In this document: positions 43,488-52,156 of the stretch, one piece after another
How the letters are laid out: each line of letters starts with the position of its first letter
Numbering within the stretch: the first letter of the stretch is position 1
Origin: Petralouisia muris
Lineage (GTDB): Bacteria > Bacillota > Clostridia > Lachnospirales > Lachnospiraceae
Direction of reading: 5' to 3'
Length of the DNA: 64,000 bases
Assembly: GCF_004793545.1 (NCBI RefSeq)
Contig: NZ_SRYA01000024.1
Span: 1-64,000, forward strand
Notes under the pieces: model-generated
Told to the model about the DNA's origin: nothing
The model's database searches: none
Seen by the model: only the letters and a program-made list of their open reading frames with translations
Position numbers and translations under genes: made by a program

Positions 43488-45947
43488 ATGATTGAGAAAT
43501 TTAATGTGGTGAGAGTCAGATTTCATATAGAAGACAAACAGATTCTGGTGATTCAGGGATGGAAGCATGACATGAAACCAGAAGATGAACTGGAAGTAAC
43601 TTTGGACGGGGAAAAGCTTCCCTGGGTCATGGAAACGTATGACGGCATGGAAGTGCGGCAGCGTTATATGATTTACGATCTGGGAATAGAGGAAGAATAT
43701 TATCTTTATGTAACCTTGCCGGAAGATTTTGACCGGAAAAAAGAACTGGCTCTGTGGGTGATTACAAATTCCCGCGTGGAACAAAAGAAGCATTCCGTTT
43801 ATCAGGAAAAGGCTGCCAGCCTGAAGAAGCTTCAGGGAGAAATAGACTTTTTCCTAGAACAGGTAACCCTCAAAAAAGAACAGTGTTATCTCAAGGGCTG
43901 GGCGGCTTCAGCCATTCCGATTACCATCAAGGTAAAAGGGGGCGGCGGAAAAGAAATAGAGGCCAAGGCGTCCTTTCATGAGCGCAGGGACGTCAGCCAG
44001 ATTTACCGGGAAACAGAACAGATGCCTGACAGCGGATTTGAGGTGGCGCTGCCCCACAGAGGCATGTCAGCCGTAACTTTGGAAATCACCAATGGAATTT
44101 GTACAAGCCGGGTGAAAGTGCCCATAGTTTCTACCTTTTTCTTTGAAAATATGCTGGGAAACAGCTATCTTGGAAAAGGGGCAAGATTTCTTCAGCATCA
44201 TGGATGGAAGCAGTTCTGCGCCCGTACCATGCAGGTGATTGCCCAGAAATCCACCCCTCAGGGGGATTATGAGAAGTACCGTCAGGCAGTGGCGCCCACA
44301 GAAGAGGAACTGAAACGGCAGCGGAATGAGCAATTTGCATATGCCCCGCTGGTGTCTGTTGTGGTGCCTTTATATAAGACTCCGATCAAATACCTGGAAA
44401 AACTGGTGGAATCGGTGCAGAAGCAGACCTATGCCAATTGGGAACTGTGCCTGTCCGACGGCAGCGGCGAATCTTCTCCTCTGGAAAAATATCTGAAAAA
44501 GTTAGAAAAACAGGAGAAGAGGGTAAAGGTAATCCGCAATTCTGCGCCTCTTCGGATCTCGGAGAATACCAATGCGGCTCTTGCAGCTGCAAAAGGGGAC
44601 TATGTCGCCTTTGCGGATCATGATGATTTGCTGGCGGAGGATGCACTGTATGAGTGCGTAAAGGTATTGCAGGAAAGGCCGGAAACAGAATTGATTTATA
44701 CCGATGAGGACAAGATTTCCATAAATGGAAAGCATTATTTTCAGCCGCATTTCAAATCGGATTATAATCCGGATTTGCTCTGCAGTATGAATTATTTCTG
44801 TCATCTGGTGGTGGTGAAAAAGGATTTGCTGGAGCGGGCAGGGTGGTTAAATGGGGAATTTGACGGCGCCCAGGATTATGATTTCGTTCTGCGCTGCTGT
44901 GAGCAGACCAATGAGATTTACCATATACCCAGGGTGCTGTATCATTGGCGCGCCCATGAGAATTCCACCTCCGAGAATCCAGAAAGCAAGAAATATGCAT
45001 TTGAGGCGGGGAAACGGGCCGTGCAGGCTCATCTGGACAGGCTGCAGATTCCTGCCAAAGTGGAAATGGGAGAATATCCCGGCCTTTACCGGGTGCATTA
45101 TCAATGGAAGGAACAGCCTCTGGTGTCCATTTTAATTCCAAATAAAGATCACACGGAGGATTTGGACAAATGTATCCGTTCCGTGGAAGAACAGTCTTCT
45201 TATCGGAATTATGAGTATATTGTCATAGAGAATAACAGCGAGCTGCCGGAAACCTTTGATTATTATAAGAAGCTGGAAGCGGAAAATGAGAAAGTCCGGG
45301 TGGTGTATTGGGAAAAAGAATTTAATTTTGCTGCCATCAATAATTTTGGGGCAGAATTTGCCAGAGGTGAGTATTTGCTGTTACTGAATAATGATACGGA
45401 GATGATTGGAAAAGACTGTCTCTGGGAGCTGCTGGGTCCCTGCATGCGGGAAGATGTGGGGATTACAGGAGCCAGACTGTATTATGAGGACGGCACCATA
45501 CAGCATGCCGGTGTGGTGATTGGGTTTGGCGGAATTGCAGGGCACGCCTTTATTGGATTTGACGGCAAGGCAAACGGATATTTTTCCAGAATTATCTGCG
45601 CCCAGAATTACAGTGCGGTGACAGCGGCCTGTATGATGACGAAAAAATCAGTGTTTGAGCAAGTAGGCGGGCTGACCGAAGAGCTGGTGGTTGCATTTAA
45701 TGATATTGATTATTGTATGAAAGTGAAGAAATTTGGAAAGCTGATAGTATATAATCCTTATGCAGAATTATATCATTACGAGTCAAAATCCCGGGGACTG
45801 GAGGATTCTCCCCAGAAGCAGGAACGTTATTATAAAGAAATGAAGTATTTTGTGACAAGATGGCAGTCTTTTATGGATCAGGGAGATCCTTATTATAATC
45901 CGAACCTGACATTGTCCAAGGCGGATTTTTCCCTGAGACAGGTGTAA
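43488..45947 (+). CDS. Double-domain family 2 glycosyltransferase
   Basis: This 819-residue protein has a beta-rich N-terminal region (about 1-285, possibly carbohydrate-binding). A first GT2 domain (about 287-510) has VSVVVPLYKTPIKYLEK, FADHDDLLAEDAL and the YHWRAHENSTS acceptor-side motif. A second GT2 domain (about 543-790) has VSILIPNKDHTEDLDKCI, LLLNNDTEMI and FNDIDYCMKVKK. Two catalytic sites in one chain often lay down alternating linkages of a repeat unit, as in rhamnan or O-antigen polymerases. It lies between the Wzm/Wzt genes and the methyltransferase-kinase, so it is the likely main chain polymerase. Confidence 0.9.
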   Translation: MIEKFNVVRVRFHIEDKQILVIQGWKHDMKPEDELEVTLDGEKLPWVMETYDGMEVRQRYMIYDLGIEEEYYLYVTLPEDFDRKKELALWVITNSRVEQKKHSVYQEKAASLKKLQGEIDFFLEQVTLKKEQCYLKGWAASAIPITIKVKGGGGKEIEAKASFHERRDVSQIYRETEQMPDSGFEVALPHRGMSAVTLEITNGICTSRVKVPIVSTFFFENMLGNSYLGKGARFLQHHGWKQFCARTMQVIAQKSTPQGDYEKYRQAVAPTEEELKRQRNEQFAYAPLVSVVVPLYKTPIKYLEKLVESVQKQTYANWELCLSDGSGESSPLEKYLKKLEKQEKRVKVIRNSAPLRISENTNAALAAAKGDYVAFADHDDLLAEDALYECVKVLQERPETELIYTDEDKISINGKHYFQPHFKSDYNPDLLCSMNYFCHLVVVKKDLLERAGWLNGEFDGAQDYDFVLRCCEQTNEIYHIPRVLYHWRAHENSTSENPESKKYAFEAGKRAVQAHLDRLQIPAKVEMGEYPGLYRVHYQWKEQPLVSILIPNKDHTEDLDKCIRSVEEQSSYRNYEYIVIENNSELPETFDYYKKLEAENEKVRVVYWEKEFNFAAINNFGAEFARGEYLLLLNNDTEMIGKDCLWELLGPCMREDVGITGARLYYEDGTIQHAGVVIGFGGIAGHAFIGFDGKANGYFSRIICAQNYSAVTAACMMTKKSVFEQVGGLTEELVVAFNDIDYCMKVKKFGKLIVYNPYAELYHYESKSRGLEDSPQKQERYYKEMKYFVTRWQSFMDQGDPYYNPNLTLSKADFSLRQV

Positions 45948-46037
45948 GGCTTTGGCAGGACGAAAGACAAAGATTGTCTGCAGGAAAAAGAGATACATTT
46001 CACTATAGAAGAAATTGTAGTAGGGAAAGAGGTCATA

Positions 46038-48266
46038 ATGAAAAAAATCGGAAATGTCACCTTAGACACATCCTGCTATTCAGGAAAGGATTTGTACAGT
46101 GACGGATGGATCGAGGACAGGATTTTAGAACTGGCAGAGAACTATCCGCCAGAAGAATACAATCGGGTCATTGCACAGGAGCAGGATTGGGCGGTGATGT
46201 ATCATCTGGCCCATGAAAGAGAGAATATTTTGAGCTGGTATCCCTTTGAAACGGGAGCAAAGGTTCTGGAGATAGGTTCCGGATGCGGGGCAGTGACAGG
46301 CGCAGCAGCGGCTGGAGCAGATTCTGTCACCTGCATTGATTTGTCCCTGAAGCGCAGTACAATTAATGGCCTGCGGAATCAGTGCCGGGATTCTGTCCGG
46401 ATCTGCGTAGGCAATTTTCAGGATATTGAAAAAGGATTGGAACATGACTTTGATTATGCCACCTTAATCGGAGTGTTTGAGTATGGCAGGGGGTATATCG
46501 GTGGAGAGAAGCCTTACCATGGATTCCTGCGGACAATTATGAATCATTTGAAACCAGGCGGAAGATTGCTGATTGCTATAGAAAATAAATTTGGATTAAA
46601 GTATTGGGCAGGCTGCAGGGAAGATCACGTGGGAACTTTCTTTGAAGGTCTGGAGGGATATCAGAATACGGAAGGAGTCCGGACCTTTACCCGGCCGGAG
46701 TTGGTTGAGATGTTAGAGGAATGCGGATACAGAAATTACCGCTTTTATTATCCCTATCCCGATTACAAATTTCCCACGGTGATTTATTCGGACGAATATC
46801 TTCCCAGACCAGGAGAACTGGATAAAAATATCTGTAATTTTGACAGGGATCGGCTGGTGCTGATGGATGAAGGGAAGGTTTTTGACCAGATTTTAAAGGA
46901 CGGCTTGTTTCCGCTGTACGCCAATTCTTTCTTTTTGGAGATTACCAAAGACCCGGAGGAGGGAAAAGGGCTGGAAAGCGAAGGGAAATTGGAAATCAGA
47001 AAGGAGCCGAGAGGGGAAATAACAGAAGAATTCAAGAAGATAGCGGACCAAAAAAGGATCGTATATACAAAATATTCCAGCGGCCGTTCTCCGAAATTTG
47101 CTATCCGCACCTGTATTGCCAGAGAGAACGAAGAGTTTCTCCTGTATAAAACGCCGGAATACCCGGCCGGAGCTTTGCATATCCAGTCCATTGCAGGGGC
47201 CAAAGAAAAGCTGGAGAAGCTTTGGGAAGAGAAAAAATTGTATCAGGTGAACCAGTGCTGGCTGGAAGGAGAAAAGATTTTCTTTGAATATCTGAAAGGG
47301 GTTACGCTGGAGGAGAAGCTGGATCAGCTTTTAGAGGAAGGGAAACAGAACAGCGTAAAAGAGCTTCTAAGGGTGGAAGTAAGGAATATTCTGGAGGCTG
47401 CGCCAACCGGAACATTTTCCATGACGCCGGAATTTCAGAAGGTTTTTGGAAATGTAACCTTTTCCCAGGAGGAGACGGCGGTGGAACCGGCGGATATCGA
47501 CCTGATTTTTTCTAATATTCTGCTGACTGAGGACGGGAAGCGGCATGTGCTGGATTATGAGTGGACCTTTGATTTTCCGGTTCCCGCGGGATATTTGGCA
47601 TATCGGGCCCTTCATTATTATCTGGATGCCGCTTCGAAACGTAAAATATTAAAAGAAGATTTAAATTTATATGAAGAATTTGGAATTACAGCGGATAAGA
47701 TTCTGAAATATGAAGAAATGGAACGCAATTTTCAGCAGTATATCCGGGGAAATTATGTTCCTGTGGGAGAACTTTATCACAGGATGGGTAAGAAAGCTCT
47801 GCCCCTTGGAGAAGTTTTAAAGGAAAAAGACAGAAGAAGAATGCAGGTGTATGTGGACTTCGGGGAAGGATTTTGTGAGGAGCATTCCCGGTTTGTGGAT
47901 CATGGGTATGATTCTGTGATACAATGTACTGTCTCCATTCCGGAACAGGCCAGGGCCGTATGGATTGATCCTGCATTAGCTCCCTGCATTTTAAAGGATC
48001 TGTCATTGCGCTGGAGCGGGGAAGGACAAAGGGAACCCATTCCCGTAACCTACGCCACCACAGGCTATGAAATGAAAAAAAACTGTTATGTATTTGACAA
48101 TTCTGATCCAAAGATTATAATAGAAGAAATCCCTGAAGGGAAACGTCAGATTGACATTTCCTACCGAATCAGCATTCTGGAGGAAGAAACTGCCGTCTTG
48201 CTGATGGATAGGGTAAATACCAAAGGACGGATGAAAAAGAAGGTCCGGGGGCTGCTGGAAGGGTAA
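46038..48266 (+). CDS. Fused SAM-methyltransferase and kinase-like protein, candidate glycan chain terminator
   Basis: The 742-residue protein begins with a class I methyltransferase domain (about 70-260) showing motif I KVLEIGSGCGAVTG and acidic CIDLS at Asp101. A middle domain (about 340-600) looks like an aminoglycoside-phosphotransferase/choline-kinase fold: DIDLIFSNILLT gives Asp488 five residues before Asn493, and LDYEWTF gives the metal Asp506. The last 120 residues are beta-rich. This order matches WbdD of E. coli O8/O9a, which caps O-chains by phosphorylation and methylation, though I see no C-terminal coiled-coil ruler. It lies two genes after a Wzt with a cap-binding-type tail. The function is inference. 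Confidence 0.72.
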   Translation: MKKIGNVTLDTSCYSGKDLYSDGWIEDRILELAENYPPEEYNRVIAQEQDWAVMYHLAHERENILSWYPFETGAKVLEIGSGCGAVTGAAAAGADSVTCIDLSLKRSTINGLRNQCRDSVRICVGNFQDIEKGLEHDFDYATLIGVFEYGRGYIGGEKPYHGFLRTIMNHLKPGGRLLIAIENKFGLKYWAGCREDHVGTFFEGLEGYQNTEGVRTFTRPELVEMLEECGYRNYRFYYPYPDYKFPTVIYSDEYLPRPGELDKNICNFDRDRLVLMDEGKVFDQILKDGLFPLYANSFFLEITKDPEEGKGLESEGKLEIRKEPRGEITEEFKKIADQKRIVYTKYSSGRSPKFAIRTCIARENEEFLLYKTPEYPAGALHIQSIAGAKEKLEKLWEEKKLYQVNQCWLEGEKIFFEYLKGVTLEEKLDQLLEEGKQNSVKELLRVEVRNILEAAPTGTFSMTPEFQKVFGNVTFSQEETAVEPADIDLIFSNILLTEDGKRHVLDYEWTFDFPVPAGYLAYRALHYYLDAASKRKILKEDLNLYEEFGITADKILKYEEMERNFQQYIRGNYVPVGELYHRMGKKALPLGEVLKEKDRRRMQVYVDFGEGFCEEHSRFVDHGYDSVIQCTVSIPEQARAVWIDPALAPCILKDLSLRWSGEGQREPIPVTYATTGYEMKKNCYVFDNSDPKIIIEEIPEGKRQIDISYRISILEEETAVLLMDRVNTKGRMKKKVRGLLEG

Positions 48267-48299
48267 GGGAAAGGCCGGAACCGGATAAAGGGATAAAAT

Positions 48300-49658
48300 A
48301 TGAGAAAACGAGAACAGTATAAGCATTTATTGAATCTGACTGCAAATTTTATGATGCTGGCAATGGAAGCGGCAATGTTTGCCTATACCTGGTATATCAT
48401 TTATTATCCGACGCTGGCTAAAGCAAACCGTCCCTGGCACAGAGGAAACTGGGCGGTGATTGGCATTTATGCGCTGATTATGTATTTTTTCACCAGAACC
48501 TTCGGCGGTTACAGGATCGGGTATCTGCGGATTACCGATGTATGTCTTTCGCAGATTCTGTCTATTTTCTGCGCAAATGTGGTAGGATATCTGCAAGTGT
48601 GCCTGGTGGCAAATGACTACATGCCGGTGCATCCCATGATTATGCTGACATTTACAGAATATCTGGTGATACTGCCTGGTGTATATCTGGTAAGATTTGT
48701 CTATACCAGGCTGTATCCGCCCAAGAAAATGATAGTGATATACGGGGAGCATTCCCCAGATGACCTGATTCAGAAGATTAATTCCCGAAAGGACAAGTAT
48801 AACGTCTGCGCTACGGCCAGCGTTTATCTGGGCTATGAAGAACTGTACACCAGAATATTGGAATATGAGGCGGTTGTCCTCTGCGATCTTCCCACCAGCA
48901 TGCGCAATCCCATTTTAAAATTCTGTTTTGACCAGAATAAACGGACATACATTACGCCGAAGATTTCAGACATCATTTTGACAGGAACAGAGGCGATCCA
49001 TCTGTTTGATTCCCCGCTGATGCTGTCCAGGAATCATGGGCTCACCATAGAACAGCGGTTTATAAAGCGGGCCATGGACATTGTGCTGTCTTTGGTTGCG
49101 ATAGTAATATCGTCGCCTGTGCTGCTGTTGATCGGACTGTGCATTAAGCTGTACGATAAAGGGCCGGTATTTTACACCCAGGAACGTCTAACCAGAGGTG
49201 GGGAAGTGTTTCAGATCATTAAGTTCCGCAGTATGCGGATGGATTCTGAGCGGGACGGCGCCCAGCTTGCCCGAAAAGATGACGACAGAATTACGCCGGT
49301 GGGGAGAATTATCCGCCAGACCCATTTCGATGAGCTGCCCCAGATTTTTAATATCCTGAAGGGAGAAATGTCTTTTGTGGGGCCAAGGCCGGAACGGGAA
49401 AGCATTGCCAGAGAATATGAGGCTGTTATCCCTGAATTCAGCTTTCGCCTGAAAGTCAAGGCGGGATTGACCGGGTATGCGCAGATTTATGGAAAATATA
49501 ACACCACACCCTATGATAAACTGAAATTAGATTTAACCTACATTGAGAACTATTCTTTCTGGATGGATCTGAAGCTGATGCTGATGACCTTTAAGATTAT
49601 TTTTCAGAAGGAAAATACGGAAGGAATCGACAAGAAACAGAGGACGGCGGTAAAATAA
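48300..49658 (+). CDS. Polyprenyl-phosphate sugar-1-phosphate transferase (initiating enzyme)
   Basis: This enzyme transfers a sugar-1-phosphate to undecaprenyl phosphate, starting lipid-linked glycan synthesis. The 452-residue protein has four N-terminal helices, a nucleotide-binding-like middle and a C-terminal catalytic domain (about 250-450). Conserved blocks are KRAMDIVLSLVAIV (membrane hairpin), IIKFRSMRMDSE, DELPQIFNILKGEMSFVGPR and KAGLTGYAQI. This is the WbaP/EPS-priming layout. It follows the methyltransferase-kinase gene by 33 bases. It likely primes the polymer exported by one of the two ABC transporters here. Confidence 0.93.
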   Translation: MRKREQYKHLLNLTANFMMLAMEAAMFAYTWYIIYYPTLAKANRPWHRGNWAVIGIYALIMYFFTRTFGGYRIGYLRITDVCLSQILSIFCANVVGYLQVCLVANDYMPVHPMIMLTFTEYLVILPGVYLVRFVYTRLYPPKKMIVIYGEHSPDDLIQKINSRKDKYNVCATASVYLGYEELYTRILEYEAVVLCDLPTSMRNPILKFCFDQNKRTYITPKISDIILTGTEAIHLFDSPLMLSRNHGLTIEQRFIKRAMDIVLSLVAIVISSPVLLLIGLCIKLYDKGPVFYTQERLTRGGEVFQIIKFRSMRMDSERDGAQLARKDDDRITPVGRIIRQTHFDELPQIFNILKGEMSFVGPRPERESIAREYEAVIPEFSFRLKVKAGLTGYAQIYGKYNTTPYDKLKLDLTYIENYSFWMDLKLMLMTFKIIFQKENTEGIDKKQRTAVK

Positions 49659-49669
49659 GGAGAAGCAGA

Positions 49670-50416
49670 ATGGAAGAGCAAATATCCGTATCCGTGATTA
49701 TGCCGGCTTATAACGCCGGAAACTATATTGGACAGGCCATTGAGTCTGTTTTGTGCCAGGAGGTTCCGCTGGAGCTGCTGGTAATTGACGACTGTTCCTC
49801 TGACAATACCGTTGCTGTTGTCAAACAGTATACCAGGGATGAAAGAGTGGCATTAATCTGCAATGAGCAGAATCAGGGGGCTGCGGAAAGCCGGAATACA
49901 GGAATCCGCCGCGCCAGAGGAAAATATCTGGCGTTTCTGGATGCGGACGACTGGTGGCAGCAGGGCAAATTAAAGCTTCAGTGTACAAAGCTGCAGGAGA
50001 CAGGCATGGTTTTATGCTGCACAGGCCGGGAACTGATGAACGCCGACGGTTCGTCCAGAGGAAAAAGCATTGGGGCTCCAGAAATAATTACTTATGCCAT
50101 GCTGCTTCGGACCAACAGTATTGCCTGCTCTTCTGTGGTGATGAAAACAGAGGCAGCAAGAGAATTTTATATGAGCCATGACGAGCTTCATGAGGATTAT
50201 ATTTTATGGCTGAAGGTTCTGAAAAAGTACGGCAATGCCTGCGGAATCAATGAACCCATGCTGAAATCCAGAATGAGCCAGGGGGGAAAATCCAGGAATA
50301 AGCTGAAATCAGCCCGAATGCATTTCGGCGTATACCGTCTGATGGGAATTGGACGGCTTGCGTCCTGTTACTATTTTCTGATGTACATGTTTCATGGCGT
50401 CCGTAAATATTTGTAA
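49670..50416 (+). CDS. Family 2 glycosyltransferase
   Basis: This 248-residue GT-A enzyme shows VSVIMPAYNAGNYIGQAIES, IDDCSSDNT, FLDADDWWQQGK (metal-binding) and a late LHEDYILWLKVL. It is shorter than the rhamnosyltransferase-like set and closer to EpsE/WcaA-type enzymes. AAGGAGAAGCAGA precedes the ATG. It lies between the priming transferase and the second Wzm gene and probably adds one of the first sugars. Donor unknown. Confidence 0.88.
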   Translation: MEEQISVSVIMPAYNAGNYIGQAIESVLCQEVPLELLVIDDCSSDNTVAVVKQYTRDERVALICNEQNQGAAESRNTGIRRARGKYLAFLDADDWWQQGKLKLQCTKLQETGMVLCCTGRELMNADGSSRGKSIGAPEIITYAMLLRTNSIACSSVVMKTEAAREFYMSHDELHEDYILWLKVLKKYGNACGINEPMLKSRMSQGGKSRNKLKSARMHFGVYRLMGIGRLASCYYFLMYMFHGVRKYL

Positions 50417-50481
50417 ACGAATATGTTTCACATTATTGTATGCAGATGATATGCAAATGGAAAGGTGAGGAGCAGTTAGTT

Positions 50482-51258
50482 ATGAGAGAAAGAATCAAGA
50501 ACTTTTTCCGTTACCGTTTTCTGTTGGGAGAACTGGTAAAAAAGGGAATTAAGCTGAAATACAGAAGGTCGTATCTGGGAATCATATGGTCTATGTTAGA
50601 GCCGCTGTTAACCACATGCGTGCTGACCATTGTGTTTGGGACGCTGTTCGGCAACGACGATCCTACGTTTCCGGTGTATATTTTAAGCGGGCGTCTCCTA
50701 TATTCCTTCTTTTCCCAGGGGACAACAGGGGCGCTGAAATCCATTCGGGCCAATGCCTCTATGATTAAGAAGGTGTATGTGCCGAAATACCTTTATCCTT
50801 TGTCCAGCGTGCTCTTTAATTATATTATATTTTTGATTTCTCTGGCGGTATTGATTGTCCTGGCAATGGTTTTTCGGGTATTTCCGACTTTATATATCCT
50901 GTGGGCGATTCCCTGCCTGCTGCTTTTGCTGCTGCTTTCTTACGGGGTGGGGATGATTTTAGCTACCATCGGAGTGTTTTTTCGGGATATGGAATATCTT
51001 TGGAATGTATTGCTAATGCTGGTTATGTACACCTGTGCGATTTTCTATTCTCCGGATCGATTGTTAAAAAGCGGTTACGGCTGGATTCTAAAATGGAATC
51101 CATTGTACTGCATTATCGCCAATTTCAGGCATGCTGTATTCGGGGAACCGATGCATTTTAAAATGTTTCTGTATGCCGCTGCTTTCAGTGTGGCTTCCTT
51201 AATCCTGGGGCTGGTTGTCTTTTACAGGAAACAGGATGAATTTATCTTGCAGATATAA
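50482..51258 (+). CDS. ABC-2 polysaccharide/teichoic acid export permease (TagG-like), second pair
   Basis: This 258-residue membrane protein begins with ELVKKGIKLKYRRSYLGIIW and SMLEPLLTT, the TagG/Wzm signature. It has about six helices and the late WNPLYCIIANFRHAVFG. Ribosome site GAGGAG lies before ATG 50482; an upstream in-frame ATG at 50440 is too early. It is the second such permease in 10 kb and is clearly diverged from the first. The partner ATPase follows after 18 bases. Confidence 0.9.
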   Translation: MRERIKNFFRYRFLLGELVKKGIKLKYRRSYLGIIWSMLEPLLTTCVLTIVFGTLFGNDDPTFPVYILSGRLLYSFFSQGTTGALKSIRANASMIKKVYVPKYLYPLSSVLFNYIIFLISLAVLIVLAMVFRVFPTLYILWAIPCLLLLLLLSYGVGMILATIGVFFRDMEYLWNVLLMLVMYTCAIFYSPDRLLKSGYGWILKWNPLYCIIANFRHAVFGEPMHFKMFLYAAAFSVASLILGLVVFYRKQDEFILQI

Positions 51259-51276
51259 CGGGAAAGGGAGAGGGAA

Positions 51277-52014
51277 ATGGCAAAAGAAATAATTCGGGTA
51301 GAACATGTAGGCATGAAATTCAATCTCAGCAAGGAAAAGGTGGACAGCCTGAAAGAATATGTGATTAAATCTTTAAAACGTCAGTTGGAATACAACGAGT
51401 TCTGGGCCCTGAAAGATATTAATTTCACATTGGAAAAGGGAGACCGTCTGGGGATTCTGGGCCTGAACGGGGCAGGAAAAAGCACCTTGCTGAAAGTAAT
51501 TGCAGGAGTGTTCAAGCCCACAGAGGGCAAGGTTTACAAAAAAGGGAAGATTGCTCCGCTGCTGGAGCTTGGGGCCGGGTTTGATATGCAGTACACCGGA
51601 GCGGAAAATATTTATCTCTATGGAGCGGTGTTGGGATACAGCAAGAAATTTATAGAAGAAAAATTTGATGATATCGTAGCTTTTTCGGAATTGGATAAAT
51701 TTATCGACGTTCCCCTGAAAAATTATTCCTCCGGGATGAAATCCAGACTGGGATTTTCCATTGCCACCGTGGTGGCGCCAGAGATTCTGATTCTGGATGA
51801 GGTGCTGTCTGTGGGGGACGCAAAGTTCAGAAAGAAAAGCGAAGGCAAGATTATGAGTATGTTTGATAAGGGCGTGACGGTGTTGTTTGTGTCTCACTCC
51901 TTAGAACAGGTCTGTCGGCTGTGCAATAAAGCGGTTATTCTGGATCATGGGACAATCAAAGCCTTCGGCGGCATTGAAGAGGTGGCGGAGGTGTACCGGA
52001 AGATGCTGGAGTAA
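51277..52014 (+). CDS. ABC polysaccharide/teichoic acid export ATPase (TagH-like), short form
   Basis: This 245-residue ATPase has Walker A GLNGAGKSTLLK, the glycan-exporter motif LELGAGFDMQYTGAENI, signature YSSGMKSRLGFS and Walker B LILDEVLSVGD. It stops right after the ATPase domain, so it lacks the sugar-binding tail present in the first pair. Short forms recognise substrate through the permease and are usual for teichoic acid or simple glycan export. It closes the operon started at 41.1 kb. Confidence 0.92.
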   Translation: MAKEIIRVEHVGMKFNLSKEKVDSLKEYVIKSLKRQLEYNEFWALKDINFTLEKGDRLGILGLNGAGKSTLLKVIAGVFKPTEGKVYKKGKIAPLLELGAGFDMQYTGAENIYLYGAVLGYSKKFIEEKFDDIVAFSELDKFIDVPLKNYSSGMKSRLGFSIATVVAPEILILDEVLSVGDAKFRKKSEGKIMSMFDKGVTVLFVSHSLEQVCRLCNKAVILDHGTIKAFGGIEEVAEVYRKMLE

Positions 52015-52088
52015 AGAAGCGGCAGAGTGCAGAAGCCCTTTTGCAGAGGCGCAGGGCCGACGGAAGGGGGCTGCCGGTTTTGGCAAAG

Positions 52089-52117
52089 TTGCAATGGAGC
52101 ATAAATTGTGATATATT
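52089..52117 (+). promoter_or_regulatory. Promoter of the ribitol-phosphate/TagF-type operon
   Basis: TTGCAA (52089-52094) and TATATT (52112-52117) are 17 bases apart, with TGA before the -10 (extended). The start would be near 52124, about 33 bases before the TTG start at 52157. A GC-rich stretch (52015-52085) precedes it and contains no clear terminator. Confidence 0.55.
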
Positions 52118-52156
52118 GGTAAAAATTATGAATTGACAATTACGGAGGAAGAAAAA

